Positions 34,171 through 45,358 of a stretch of DNA of 64,000 nt are shown in pieces. The DNA comes from Typhlomys cinereus. Taxonomy: Eukaryota; Chordata; Mammalia; Rodentia; Platacanthomyidae. Every line of letters starts with the position of its first letter. Within the stretch, counting starts at the first letter, position 1. The stretch lies in assembly GCA_023101885.1 (NCBI GenBank), contig JALPQD010000088.1, positions 3,383,501 through 3,447,500 of the forward strand. The letters are read 5' to 3'. A model generated the notes under the pieces. That model was given only the letters and a program-made list of their open reading frames with translations, did no database searches and was not told where the DNA came from. The position numbers and the translations under genes were made by a program.

Positions 34171-34441
34171 CAGGGCTGGAGAGATGGCTCAGGGGTTAAG
34201 ACTCTGCCTCACAAGCAGAAGGTCCTGGGTTCAGATCCCAGGTCCCACGTAAAAAAATGCCAGGTGGAAACCTCAATGGCCTACACTTATGGCCTTGGTG
34301 GGCGGAGCATGGGAAATCCCAGAGTGAAGCATAAAGGAGGTAGAAGCAATCTAGGAATATTTCCAAAGTCACCCTTGGACTTCTACAGGGACACCCAATG
34401 TCCTCTGATACACACACACACACACAGTCAAAATAAATAAA
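34171..34441 (+). repeat. DIP-like SINE
   Basis: GGGCTGGAGAGATGGCTCAG, TCACAAGCAGAAGGTCCTGG, GGGCGGAGCATGGGAAATCC, CTTCTACAGGGACACCCAAT and AATAAATAAATAATG. One of the best-preserved copies. Confidence 0.92.
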
Positions 34442-34814
34442 TAATGAAAAAAGGAAAGGTGTGAATGTGGTGGGGACCCAGGAGAATGAAAAGCAGAAGT
34501 GAGCTGAGCACCGGCTTTCATCAGTTTCTGCCTCCTGACTGTGGATGCAATGTGAACAGCTGCTGCACACTTACTACCACACCTTCAGCCCCTTGATGGC
34601 CGCCTAGGGTCTCAAATTATGAGCCAAAGAAACCCTTCTTTCCTCCAGGTATTTTGTCATAGCAATGAGAAACGTAACTAATATATATCAGAACTGTATT
34701 TTGGATATATTGAATTAAGTATAATGGTTCAGAATTAATTATTCATTCATTCTTTCCCTGTCTCAAAACACTGGGATCCACACATGCCTGGCTCTTTTTC
34801 ATCTTTTGAAGATA
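34442..34814. other. Intergenic, nothing recognised
   Basis: No gene or element seen. Confidence 0.4.
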
Positions 34815-35055
34815 TAGCTAATGTGGTCTATGAATATGGTTCAGTTGATAGGGTTCTTGCTAGTACACACGCAGTCCTGGGTTTGGTCCCCAGCACTGAT
34901 TAAACTAGGCATGGTGGTGCCTTCCTATAATTCCAGCCCTTAGGAGGTAAAAAAAAAAAAAAAAAAAAAATAGGGGGATCAAAAGTTTAGGTGTCCTTGG
35001 CTATATACTGAATTTAAAACCAACCTGAGCGACACAAAACTGTGTCCCAAAGTAG
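34815..35055 (+). repeat. ID-B1 composite SINE with internal A run
   Basis: GGTTTGGTCCCCAGCACTGA (ID part), TAGGCATGGTGGTGCCTTCC (B1 start), a 22-base A run at about 34949-34970, then CTTGGCTATATACTG and CTGTGTCCCAAAG. Confidence 0.75.
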
Positions 35056-35285
35056 AAAACTTCAAATGAACATGTGTGACTGGTCTTTGTGGTTTCTATT
35101 ATGTTTCTGTTGGCAGTGATGGCTCTGGACTTAGATACCCCGAGACAGAGACCTTTAAGTCTCTTCCTGACTTTTTCCACCTTCTTGAAACTCTGGAGAC
35201 TCTACTTCTCTGTAATCATGCCTGTTGGTTTTCACTTGGCGTCTCGAAAGATGCAGCAGTGATGCCATTTTATGATATGAGCCTG

Positions 35286-35697
35286 TCATAGTAAGACAGG
35301 TGTCAACTTGACAGTTGAGGGTTTGAGCTCTGGGCTCATGTGTAGAGAATTAGTGGTTGAGTTAAGCCCAGAGCAAACCTGCAGGAGATTGTCTAGCTGA
35401 TGGGGAAGACTCAGCCCATGTGGGTAGGATGGGAATAAAATACAGATTGCTGGTTGAGGAAGTTGGCATCCTTGTGTACACTTGGCCAGACATGCTGATC
35501 TGGCAAGTAAAAATCATCTCTCTCTCAGCTGTTATGTGGAGATGGTGTGGCTAGTTCCCTTGGCCCTGGTGTTGGTGCATGCTCTCTCGTCAAGCTGGAC
35601 TGAGAACTGTAACCAGACTATAGTAAGAAAATAAAACCTTTGTTCCCTTAAGCCGTTTGATGGTGATTTATCAGCTACCATGCAGTTGAACTGCAAC
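35286..35697 (+). mobile_element. hAT-like element, family A copy 2
   Basis: Used here as the reference orientation. Starts TCATAGTAAGACAGGTGTCA, then CTTGGCCAGACATGCTGATC and TCAGCTACCATGCAGTTG. Target duplication: TGAGCCTG at 35278-35285 and TGAGCCTA at 35698-35705 (7 of 8). Confidence 0.72.
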
Positions 35698-35705
35698 TGA
35701 GCCTA

Positions 35706-36645
35706 ATATAACCTTCAGGGACTTCAGGAGGAGATACCTACAGAAGGAAGGAAGGAGAGTTGGGCAGTCTGCCCAAGGCAGTGTTCTCAACCAGAATGAT
35801 TCCGTCTTCCTCCCCTCACCTCTCTGAGAATATTTGACAATGTCTGGAAACTTCTTCAGTCTCCACAAGCGAGTGTGTGTGTGTGTCTGTGTGTGTGCAG
35901 GGGGGGGGAGGGAGGGGGGTGGCCACCGGAACCCTGAGTAAAGGCCATTCATGCTCCCACAAGGAAGTGACCAGCCCCTCAGGCCCATTGGTGTCAAGGT
36001 TCGGAGATGCTGGCGGCAGGTCTAGGGAGGCCGCGGGGCCTTTGATGTCTCTGGTCTGAGGTCAGGGGGTGCCACAGGATGCTGACACAATGGCTACACT
36101 TGCTTCCCTCTTTCCAGCCCTGGTTCTTCATCTGTGACTCACTTGGGCCCTTTGTCTGCATTCCTGAGCTTGTTCGAACACATCCCTTCTCCTTCCCGTG
36201 TGTGAGTCACACGCCACACGTTCCAGGGGGAGACTTCTCCCTGCTGCAGCAGGCTCTCTGGGGATCATCTGGAGAGAGGATTGGTGGAGAATGGTCATGC
36301 TTCCCTCCGTTCTCTTGCTTTAACCATCTACCACCTAGTTTGTTCTCTCACTCTCAGCAAATGTCCTGTGCTTACCAGGAGCTACTGGTCTGACCGGCTT
36401 CTATCAGCTGCTGAGCAGTTCCTAAGGGAGGAAGAAGCTGGAAAGTGGAAGGCTTATTCTCAGGGGGAGCAGAAACTATGTGACCTTGCTTCTGAATTTT
36501 GTGCAGAAATCCAGGTCTCCAGAGAGGTAGTCTAGCCTGTCCAGACAGATCCATTCCATCAATTTCCAAGTAGATTTCTTTGACTGTTAATTATAAACTC
36601 CAACTCTGTAAAGCATACACCCTGGCCTCAGGGGATTTATAACCC
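35706..36645. other. Intergenic, repeat-poor
   Basis: Includes a TG/G-rich patch near 35874-35920. Overlapping frames at 35671-36569 show no recognisable domain. Confidence 0.4.
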
Positions 36646-36660
36646 AACCCTCATATTTTA

Positions 36661-36671
36661 TTTTGTTGTAT

Positions 36672-36706
<35 letters not shown>

Positions 36707-36911
36707 GTGTCTGACAGTGAATTTTTATTTATTTTTTTAATTTATTTTTTCCACTCATACAAACTTAATCCGTACCCTGTCCCTTCCCTCCCTCCACTCC
36801 TCCCTGGATCCCCTTGCTCCCTCCCCCCTTTTCCCCTTCCTTTCCCCCTCTCCCTCCCTTTCTCCCAGTGACCCCTCCCTGGAGCATCCTTTAGTGTGCA
36901 TGTCAAACTAG
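36661..36911 (-). mobile_element. Short L1 insertion with (TTTA)n tail
   Basis: About 250 bp of L1 3' end (CCACTCATACAAACTTAATC, GGAGCATCCTTTAGTGTGCA). The TTTATT repeat at 36663-36705 is the complement of its A-rich tail. A perfect 15-bp target duplication, AACCCTCATATTTTA, lies at 36646-36660 and 36912-36926. Confidence 0.9.
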
Positions 36912-36934
36912 AACCCTCATATTTTAAACCAATT

Positions 36935-37015
36935 TTTTTCCCCCAGTACTGAGGATTGAACCTCAGCCTCATGCCCATGAGACAAGCTCTCTCCCACTGA
37001 ACTACCATCCAAGCC
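36935..37015 (-). repeat. ID-like SINE, antisense
   Basis: CCCAGTACTGAGGATTGAAC, CTCTCCCACTGAACTACCAT: complement of tRNA-type B and A boxes. Confidence 0.7.
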
Positions 37016-37019
37016 TCTG

Positions 37020-37448
37020 AAAATGATCGTGAAGGAGCTTTAAGAGGGGCTTTGTGGTGGTGAAGACTTTAGAAGGACGAAGAAGCCGAGGGTCGGAGAA
37101 TGGCCGGGTCGCCCAGAGCATGAGGAAAGGCTTGTGCCCAGGATGGTGCAGGCGCTGGCCCATGCCTCAGGGTTGCTATTTCCCTACTGTGTGACCTTCA
37201 TTAAACAAAAGCAGCGATAACATGTAGGATTAAATGAGCTTCAGAGCTGCGGCCCACCCTCACTGCCTGTACGTAGTGGTGGACAGCCAGTTCCAATGAC
37301 CTCAGGAGGTTGGTGTCTCCAGTAAAGGCTGCGATCAGAAGGTATCTCCACTCCTCATAGGGGAGGTTCAGTCTGTGACTTTGCCAGAGCTTATGGAACT
37401 TTATCTAGAAGTGGCCCTCCCTGTTCTTAAGATAAAGGGTTCCTGGGG
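37020..37448. other. Intergenic with possible MIR trace
   Basis: TTTCCCTACTGTGTGACCTT near 37176 may be a MIR remnant; otherwise nothing. Confidence 0.35.
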
Positions 37449-37620
37449 TGGCCAGATAGCTCCGTGAGTAAGGCACCTGCTGGCCAACCTGGAGACCCGA
37501 GTTATGTGCCCGGAAGCCCACGTGGTAGAAGGAAAGCTGTCCTCTGACCTCCACTTGTGTATCATGGCATGGACAATCTCTCTCTCCCTCCCTCCCTCTC
37601 ATTCTTTCCCAGAAATGAGT
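37449..37620 (+). repeat. Older B2-superfamily SINE
   Basis: GGCCAGATAGCTCCGTGAGT, GACCCGAGTTATGTGCCCGG, AGCTGTCCTCTGACCTCCAC and a CTCCC-rich tail: a B2-type body without DIP-specific sequence. Confidence 0.65.
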
Positions 37621-38334
37621 ATGAAAAAGAAAAAGTGCTAGAGACCAACACCCAGGGAGGGCCTGAGCCGGTTCTGCAAGCAGTCTACCACTGAGCTAAG
37701 CTTTCCTGCTTTATTCTCAGAGCCTACGTGTCCCGACGGAAAGGGCAATCATTTGCTGAGCATTTATGCTCTGCCAGACCTTATGTAAGACAACGTGTGA
37801 CATCTCCTTTAAATCAGCTGCTAAGCATGGGTCCTGTGGTCTGGTACCCCCTCAGGGCCCGGGGAGGCTGGTGGCCAGGGGATACAAAAGGTTACCAAAC
37901 ACATACATAAAACACATGCTTTCAGACACCTCTGCTGACAGGGAGGAGACCAGCTGACACCAGGGCAGTATGGTGACAGCTGGCGTAGGGCCAGCAGAGC
38001 TGCCCGCCTGGCCTCCTTGCTGCTCTCCAGGGCTGCACGCTGCAGTGCAGAGACTCCACTGTGACTTTGAAGTCGGCGGGGACAGCCAGGCGGGAGTGCG
38101 CAGGCACAGAAGACCACGGCAACCCCAGCAGATCATGGCTGATTAAAACCCCAGTGCCAGCAGCCAGGTACCTCCAGACACTGTTTCCTGATATGGGAAG
38201 TGACAGTTCACAGGCTTCTGACTTTAGACAACAACCCCACCTCAACTTCTACACCTTTAGTTCTAGAACTTTCTTGAACTCTATGGGCGTCCTGCTTAGA
38301 AGCGAGAAAGATTTTTTTTTTCCTAGCCAGCACT
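37621..38334. other. Intergenic, GC-richer
   Basis: A short antisense ID trace (TCTACCACTGAGCTAAGC) at about 37684. AGCATTTATGCTCTGCCAGA at about 37759 resembles old LINE-2/MIR sequence. Several overlapping frames of about 100 codons on both strands; none recognised. Confidence 0.4.
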
Positions 38335-38520
38335 TCATCCTTGATTTCTGGTAGTTTTGCAATTTTCCTTTCCTCCCCTCTCCTCCCTTTTCCTTTCCTG
38401 TCTTCTTCCCTTTACTTCCCCTTCCCTTCCCTCTCTTTCTCTCCCTCCCTCTCTTCCTTCTTTCCCTTCTATTCCTTCCCTCACACCCTCCCTTTCTATT
38501 TTTCTTCTTTCAGCAGGTTC
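38335..38520. repeat. C/T-rich low-complexity tract
   Basis: Irregular TTCC, CTCC and TTTC runs with few purines. Confidence 0.8.
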
Positions 38521-38534
38521 ACGAGTCTCAAGCT

Positions 38535-38700
38535 CTGTCTCTGTCTCTGCAACTGAATTTGACCTTGAATTCTTCACCTTCCTGCTGCACCCCCTGGGTG
38601 CTGGGATTCCCCTTGTTCCCCTCATGCACCGTGCATGCAGTGCTGGGGACTGAACCCAGGGCCAGGAGCATGCTATCCACTGAGCTGCATCCCCAACCCT
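38535..38700 (-). repeat. B1 and ID SINE, antisense
   Basis: GACCTTGAATTCTTCACCTT and GGTGCTGGGATTCCCC (B1), then TGCTGGGGACTGAACCCAGG and ATCCACTGAGCTGCATCC (ID), an antisense ID-B1 composite. Confidence 0.72.
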
Positions 38701-38936
38701 ACATAGTTTTCTTTTTTCTTTAACAGAGTAAAACCAGAGGAAGGAGGATTTCTCCCTGGAGGAGTCAGAAGCTTCCAGAAGGGGTTACATAGAGACCAGG
38801 ACTAGAATAACGCAGTCTGCTAGACTGACAAAGCGATGGGAGAAGAAGCGCATTCTAGCACTGGGAAAACACAAAGGCTGAGTGGCGTGAAAATACACGG
38901 CTGGTGCTGCCGTGCTGTTGTGGGGCGACTCTTTAG

Positions 38937-39440
38937 GTGCCTGTCTGTATCCAGGTTCTTGTATTCAGAGTCAAAGATTGAAACCAGAACATACATAGAG
39001 GATTAAGGTAGAGTTTATTAGAGGAGAGAAAGAACGGAACTCACAGACTCCAGATGTGGAGTGCCATGAGGGGCAGGTGCCAGGGACGGCTGCCAGGGTC
39101 AGGTATATTTATGTTTTTAGGTAAGGGAGGAGGGAGGAATGATTTTTCCTCATTGCTTAGTTTACATTGGGGGCCAACCCAGTTGATCTCCGTGCCGACC
39201 TAGAGGTGAGGCCATTTCTTTAGATGGATTTAGTGTATCTGTTCTGGAAAACTCATCTCTGTATCTTTTCATAGGCGAAAGGTTTGGGGAGGTTGCCCGG
39301 CCTTATGTCTTGTGGAGGGTTGAAGTCACTTCCTCCCTAGCTCCTGGGGTTGGGGGTGGGGTGTTCCTGCAGGGTAATCCCAGCTCTGGGAACGACCTTC
39401 CAAGACCTTCAGAGACAGTACCAGCACCACTGCTCTAAAA
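38937..39440 (-). mobile_element. Solo LTR
   Basis: Same family as the 28.9-kb LTR: AACCAGAACATACATAGAGG, GAGTTTATTAGAGGAGAG (AATAAA complement, about 39010), CAGGTATATTTATG (TATA complement), GTGTTCCTGCAGGGTAATCC. More diverged than the 50-51 kb copies. Confidence 0.75.
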
Positions 39441-39679
39441 CAGTCTAAATGCCATGCCAGCCCAGTTGGCTGTAGGGAAAGGGTGTGGGAGGAAGTTGGG
39501 GTATCCTCTGGAAAGTTAGGTTGGCACAACCACTCATAAGATAATTTAAAAGTCTAGAATTTTCTCCCTGGACCAAAGCTTCCAGATGCCTACATGAGTC
39601 ACTCCTAGTTATCTGTATATCATAAATGAATGAAAACCCTAATTTTAGAAAAAGAAAACCTTTATACATTTATTTACTG

Positions 39680-40087
39680 TCATAGTTAAGCACCGGTGTC
39701 AACTTGACTGAGGGTTTGAACTCTGGGCACAGATGTAGAGAGTTGATGGTTGAGTTAAGCCCAGAGCAAACCTGAAGGAGATTGTCTAGCTGCTGGGGAA
39801 GACCCAGCCCATGGTGGGTGGGATTAGGCCCTGGATAAATCACATAGAGCTAGTTAAGAGAGTTGGCATCCTTCTGTATATTTGGCCAGACATGCTGGTC
39901 TGGCAAGTAAGGATTGTCCTTCTCTCAGCGGTTATGGTGGCCAGTTCCCTCGGTCCTGGTGTTGGTGTGTGCTCTCCCGTCAAGCTAGACTATGAACTGT
40001 AACCGGACTGTCATAAGAAAGTAAACTCATTGTTCCTTTAAGCTGTTTGATGGTCATTTATCAGCAACCATGCAGGCGAACTGCTAC
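39680..40087 (+). mobile_element. hAT-like element, family A copy 3
   Basis: Starts TCATAGTTAAGCACCGGTGT and ends CATGCAGGCGAACTGCTAC. A perfect 8-bp target duplication, ATTTACTG, lies at 39672-39679 and 40088-40095. This is the strongest support for assigning the family to hAT transposons. Confidence 0.8.
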
Positions 40088-40095
40088 ATTTACTG

Positions 40096-40924
40096 TCTAC
40101 AATCTAGAGTGATATGGAGGCTCCTGGAAGGTTCTAGAGAGCAAGACACCTCCTCGGTCCCAACAGCTCCAATGCATAGCTGCTTCTATGGATCCATAGG
40201 GTTTACCCTATGGTGCCTCGCTCTTTAGAACTTTCCTGGAACCTCCATACTGTAGATTTTTTCTTCTCAAATATATTCCATCACAACCCAGGACACCTGG
40301 AGGTAAGTTTCTCCACGCCCTTTGTGCGCCTTGAAAGTCTCTTTGTAGTCATAATTCATATCAGCTGCCTAAGGCTATTCATTCACCTCCTTTGTGATGG
40401 TTTACACACTGTGCTGGGCTACTGCGCTACTTCCTGGATGAAATGGCGCCTTTGGGTGGGCACATGGGGCATGCATGCTGTTCACTCAACCTGAACTTGC
40501 ACCCCGGGCCCCTCCTTCTTCATGTACAAGTTCCGGTTGGTGAGCTCTAGCTCTCCCAGAAATGCTTCAATAACTATTTTCCTGTAAAAAGTAGAATTCC
40601 CGTTAAAAGGTGTAAAATCTAGAATGACTGTTGCTCCTAGTGTCTCCCTGGTTGTACTCTATATAAGCCCAAAGGAAACAAAGCTTGCTGCTGCTCTGCG
40701 CATTCGCAGAGACAGCCATTCTGCTCCCCTAATGAATCTCTTGTGCTCAACGTGGCCTGTTGAGTGGAGTCCCCGCACAAGCCTCCTTCATACTCACCAT
40801 CCATCTGGTGACTTATTAAAAAGATCTGGGCTGTTCTAAAACAATTTATTGTTACAAAAAGCCTTTTAAAAATCAGAGTTGTAAGTGAAAGGAAATATAA
40901 AGCTAAGAACAAAAGTAACAAATT
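40096..40924. other. Intergenic, nothing recognised
   Basis: Repeat-poor with no recognisable gene. Confidence 0.4.
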
Positions 40925-41205
40925 TTGGACTGGAGAGATGGCTCAGGGATTAAGCCTTTGCTTTGAAAGCAAAAGGACCTGAGTTCGGATTCACAGATCT
41001 CAAGTAAAAAAAAAAAAAAAACAGGCAGAAATGGCAGTGGTCTGCAGTTCTGGTCTTGGAAGGTAGATCCTGGGAAACCCTAGAACAAAGCAATAAGGAA
41101 GTAGAACAATCTAGGATGACTCCTGAAGTCACTTGGGCCTCTATAGGCACACACACATTCCCGTTAAAAGGTATAAATCCACACCTACACATACAAAAAA
41201 AGTAT
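40925..41205 (+). repeat. DIP-like SINE
   Basis: GGACTGGAGAGATGGCTCAG head; body diverged (GGAAGGTAGATCCTGGGAAA, AATAAGGAAGTAGAACAATC). Confidence 0.85.
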
Positions 41206-41561
41206 TAATTGCTAGTGGATAACCGTTTAGTGCTAGACATTTCAACTTGACATAGATAGAGGAATTACAATAAAAGAATTGATCAAAATCTTTTCCAGTC
41301 CATAAATGTGATGATTGGTTGTTAGTGCTTTCGTATGATATGTGCCTCCTACAAACCTTGTGGCACATTACAAATCTGACATGAACTTAGAGAGAGAGAG
41401 AGAGAGACAGAGAAGAGAATTGGAAAAGGAAAAACTCTTATGTTCAGTGAAATTCTATTTATTACCAAAGGTGCATGGAATGTTCACCCTTGAGGTAACA
41501 CTAATGGAGCTGAATGTTGGATCCTGTGGAGTGGTTTCCTCAGGAAGAAAAGAGAAGTGTG

Positions 41562-41935
41562 ATAGCTAATCCTGGGTGTCAACCTGGCACAGCATTAACT
41601 AAGATCAGCTGAGACCACTGAAGACATTACCTGAATAATACAAAGATCAGCCCTAGATTGGAACCCCCATAGATCCCATTAGAACCTTCCAGTAGTGGAC
41701 CAGATAAAGGAATCATAGAACAGAAGAAGAGAGATTCTCTAGGAATCCAGCTTCAGCATCTCCGATGGGTGTGACATAACCTGTCTCCAGCTTCGGCCAG
41801 CCAGCCATGCCACTTCCTCTATGAAAGTTTGTTTCCCCCTCTGGAACTGTAAGTTAAATAAATCTCCTTTTCTCACTTAAGTTATTTGACTTCGGGTGCT
41901 CTCTCACAGCAATATTTAGTAGTAACCGTTACAGG
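41562..41935 (+). mobile_element. hAT-like element, family B copy 2
   Basis: Starts TGTGATAGCTAATCCTGGG and ends AGTAGTAACCGTTACA, whose complement resembles the start. No convincing target duplication remains. Confidence 0.62.
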
Positions 41936-42224
41936 AAGCAATGGCTTGTGAACAGCCTCTTTCACTCCTGTAAAAACCTTAAAGCAGCCACTTCACCCGG
42001 TTCCACCTGGAAGAGCTGAAGGTCAGGGAGCTACATAAGTAGCTCATTATCATGCAGCCAGAGTAGCTCAAATGCAACATGAGCTGGTGCAGGGCTTCAA
42101 ACCCTACGGGCTCCCATACCATGTGCTCTTCCATGATCCAATCCCTCCTTCTGATCACTCTGAAATTTAAGGAAAATGTTGCCATTGTCTATTTGTGGGA
42201 TGCAGCTACCAGAGCATGTGGTAT

Positions 42225-42372
42225 GCAGCACATTGGTTGAGAATATGGTGTCTGGAACCAGATTGCTTGGATGTCAGTTCTGGCTCTGCCTCTCACCAGC
42301 CTTGTGATCACGGGAAAAGTTTTCTCGGTCTCTCAGATTCCTAAGATATAACTACAAGAGTACCTATCTGTG
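42225..42372 (+). repeat. MIR element
   Basis: In order: ACATTGGTTGAGAATATGGT, GTCTGGAACCAGATTGCTTG, TTCTGGCTCTGCCTCTCACC, CCTTGTGATCACGGGAAAAG, AGAGTACCTATC. A near-complete MIR core, the clearest ancient repeat in the window. Confidence 0.82.
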
Positions 42373-42384
42373 GCTTGTCTCCAT

Positions 42385-42765
42385 GTTGCAGATAAACTCA
42401 TAACTAAACAGCTTAGAAGAACAAGTTTTGTTCTGCCTAATGATTCTCTGTTACATTTCATAATCCAGGTTGACTGGAGAGGCCAAAACCAATACCAGGA
42501 GCTAAGAGAACATCTACAGGAGTTGCTGAACAAGGAGCAAGCCTTACTTGGCAGGTTGTTAAGCTGGTCCCACTATGCCAAAGAATTCCAGCTTATGGAA
42601 GCAGCTCTGTCTTATCTCTGCCTAGGGAGTGGTCCTACCCACTTCCCACATCAATCAATCTCCTGCAGGCTTGCTCAGGACTTTCCTCAACTACTAATTC
42701 TTCACAGATGCGCCCAGAGCTCTGGCCGCATTCATTAAGTTGATACCCACTTTTAACTAGCAAAC
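42385..42765 (-). mobile_element. hAT-like element, family A copy 4, highly diverged
   Basis: Colinear with family A (TTGCAGATAAACTCATAACT, AACCAATACCAGGAGCTAAG, CTGCAGGCTTGCTCAGGACT, AAGTTGATACCC) but with many changes. The 122-codon open frame over it is incidental. Confidence 0.55.
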
Positions 42766-42954
42766 CATCTGATATAGCTGAAGCCTAAATGACTTGATAT
42801 GCATATATTTACCATAGTTCTGGGACATGTTCTATTCCAGCTAAGTATTAATATTACCCATACTTTGTGGTGTGGCTACCGTGTTATATTTTGGGATAGA
42901 ATGGTCTGCGCTTGCACATGAGAGCAGATTGCCACTGCATCTCTCTCTCTTTCT

Positions 42955-43243
42955 CTCTCACTTGTGTGTGTATGTATGTGTGTGTGTGCACGCACACACT
43001 CATGCAAGAGGACACTTTAATGTGCGTATCTGTGGAGGACTAAGGGTGACTAGGGAAACACCCTGGATTGCCCCACTTCCTTATTGCTTTGCTCTGGGGT
43101 TTCCCAGGCTCTGCCTTCTGGGCCTGGAATTACAGGTCACCACCACATCTGCTTGACATGTTTATGCAAGATCTGGGGATCTGAATTCAGGTCCTTTTGC
43201 TTGTAAGACAAAGACTTTAACTCCTAAGTGTTTCGCCAGCTCA
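42955..43243 (-). repeat. DIP-like SINE, antisense
   Basis: TG-rich tail, CTGTGGAGGACTAAGGGTGA, TCTGGGGTTTCCCAGGCTCT, TCTGAATTCAGGTCCTTTTG. Confidence 0.83.
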
Positions 43244-43337
43244 AGGCATCTTTCTCCCTCTCTTCTTTGTATTGTTATTTATATATATATATTTCTACTT
43301 TTACAAGCATATTGAGTATTCATCCCAAGGCATCTCT

Positions 43338-44190
43338 CTCTCTTTTTTTGGCATCTCTTTTTTTAATTAAAAAAAATTTTTCCCCCCAATCACACAAGCT
43401 CAGTAGGTACCCTGGTCCTCTCCTTCTCTCCACCCTTCCCCAGTCTTCCTTGCACCTTCTCCCCCTTTCCCCTTCCTTTCATCCCTCTCCCTCCCTTTCT
43501 CCCAGTGCCTCCCATTTCCCTCTCCCATCCCCTGGAGCATCCTTTTGTGTGAATGCCAAACTTCCCTCTGAGTCCTCCACTCTAGTGAAGTGTAAGGACT
43601 CAATGGCATTGCCCAGATCCCTTTCTTGGGCTCCCCTTTAGTATGGGAACACTATTATGACTGTTAATCCCTTGCCGCTAAGATCCTAGTGCCTGTGATC
43701 CATGCTAGACTTTGGGAGGGTCGTTGACATGTCAGTCATTGTGCAGATCATGCAAAGTCCGATTATGGCTACTGTGGCCCTGATTTGTGTGGAGTATCTT
43801 GCATATTGTTGCTCCTCCCCATCTTTAGGCTCTTACAATCTTACCGCCCCCCTCTTCTGCAAGTTTCCCTGAGCTTTAGGATGGGGAGAAATTTGGCTGG
43901 TCTGGTTCCTTGTGATCAATGCAGGTTCTTTGGTGTTCTGAACTACGGTTTGCTGTTTTCAGTTTTGCTGTTCCTGCACTGCTTTTGGCTCCATCCTGAT
44001 TGGTATTGGAGATCACCTCCTAACTAAAGATAAAAGGCTGTTTAAATGAAATCTTACTATAAGAGGAGATTCAAAAGTAGATGGAATAGGAGTAGGACAG
44101 CGAAGTGGGGGGGGGGTCAGTGTCCCATTTGCAGGATGGTTACCATCTATCTGCCAGTCCCTATACCCTCCCTGATTAGTGAGATCAAAT
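43338..44190 (-). mobile_element. L1 inserted at the 3' end of the receptor pseudogene
   Basis: T-rich start, TCACACAAGCTCAGTAGG, GGAGCATCCTTTTGTGTGAA, CTGAGCTTTAGGATGGGGAG. The 12-bp CAAGGCATCTCT occurs at 43326-43337 and 44191-44202, a target duplication, so the pseudogene tail and the sequence left of 43326 were once contiguous. Confidence 0.82.
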
Positions 44191-44990
44191 CAAGGCATCT
44201 CTTCTTTAAAGTGAGTTTTGCAGCTTTATTTCTCAGCCTGTGGATCAGAGGGTTCGACATGGGATGAGCACAGCGTAGAGGACGGACAGGACTTTGTTTC
44301 CTTCTGTGGAACTGGGTGTGCTGGGCTGAAGGTGATTGTGCAGTAGGACAGACAGGGGAAGTGGGAGGTGACAAGTGTTCTGCTCTGGCCTCCAGGGAGT
44401 GTATCCTGGAGAGGGTCACCAGGCTATAGGTTAAGAGCCCAGGATCCCACCAATGGTGGAGGGGACACACTAAGAAGTGGCCTCAGCCTCAGCATGATCG
44501 GTGCAGGCAAGATGGTGCACAGCGGGGGATGTCGCAGAAACAATGGTTGCCAACATTGGGGCCAGAGTAGGGCAGCCTGAAGATGTAGCCGGTCAGTCAA
44601 GCAGAACTGGCAGTAGAAGCAGCCACCACCAGGAGGACACTCAGATGGTGGGATGTAATGGGGTGGCACAGGAGTGGATGGCAGAGGATGGCAAAGCAGT
44701 GATGGCCAAGAGTAGCCACTCGGTGGCACCGAGGAGAGTTGCGACGGCCATTTGGACCATCTAAAAGGAGATGGACTGGCTTAAGACACAGAAGCTCTCC
44801 AGTAGCCTGGGGGTTTCCTCTGTGCAAAAAAGGAGTCTAGGAAGGACGGATGATCAGAAGACATAAGCGGGTTTACTGTTGTAGGCATGGACCAGGGTAA
44901 TATGCTCAGGTTGCCCATAAGAGCAGCAGAGTAGAGAAGAGGAAGAGCACAGAGAGAGCCCCAGGCATTGAACTCATGTCCTTAGGCTGG
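44191..44990 (-). pseudogene. Olfactory receptor pseudogene, class II
   Basis: Read on the minus strand, successive receptor motifs appear in different frames: LMGNLSI (TM1); SFLDSFF (TM2 region); PRLLES then SQSISF followed by a stop (before TM3); MVQMAVATLLGATEWLLLAI (TM3); CHPLLCHP-like remains of the region after the DRY-type motif; GYIFRLPYSGPNVGNHCFCDIPP (second extracellular loop, split here across frames); SLVTLSRIHSLEA (TM5/loop); STEGNKVLSVLYAV (before TM7); NPLIHRLRNKAAKLTLKK (TM7 and tail). Several frameshifts and at least one stop separate them. The N-terminus is cut by the LTR beginning at about 44994, and the tail is interrupted by the L1 ending at 44190. SISF and the region before TM7 resemble the intact receptor at 4463, so the two may belong to one cluster. 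Confidence 0.88.
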
Positions 44991-44993
44991 CAT

Positions 44994-45358
44994 TAAGGTA
45001 GGTTTAGAGCAGCCATGCCGGAAGGTCTCTGAAGGTCTTGGAAGGTCATTGGCCAACTTCCCTCAACCCTTTGCGTATGAAATGATATGGAAATTAGCTC
45101 TCTGGTGCAGATAGGCCCTACCTTGAGGTGGGCACAGGATCAAGTAGGTTGGGCCCCAATGTGAGTTAACTAATAAGGAAAAAGTCCTCCTCCCCCCCTT
45201 AGATGTATAAATATATCTGACCTTGGCAACCATCTTTGGTGCCTGCTCCTCAGGGCACTCCAAATGTGGAGTTGGTGAATTCATTTCTAGCTCCTTGCCT
45301 CTCATGGATTCCATTCCTGAACTCCATGATTCTCCCAGGCACCTTAGTCCCATGCTGG
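44994..45358 (+). mobile_element. Partial LTR (U3 and promoter only)
   Basis: Starts TAAGGTAGGTTTAGAGCAGC, matching the U3 starts at 49.76 and 51.24 kb. A TATA box (GATGTATAAATATATC, about 45203) and AACCATCTTTGGTGCCTGCT follow. It stops before the AATAAA signal and runs straight into the next LTR. Confidence 0.75.

Noticed and set aside
42370..42738. 122-codon plus frame with helical-looking sequence
   Set aside because: It coincides with a diverged hAT-like family A copy, whose sequence explains it.
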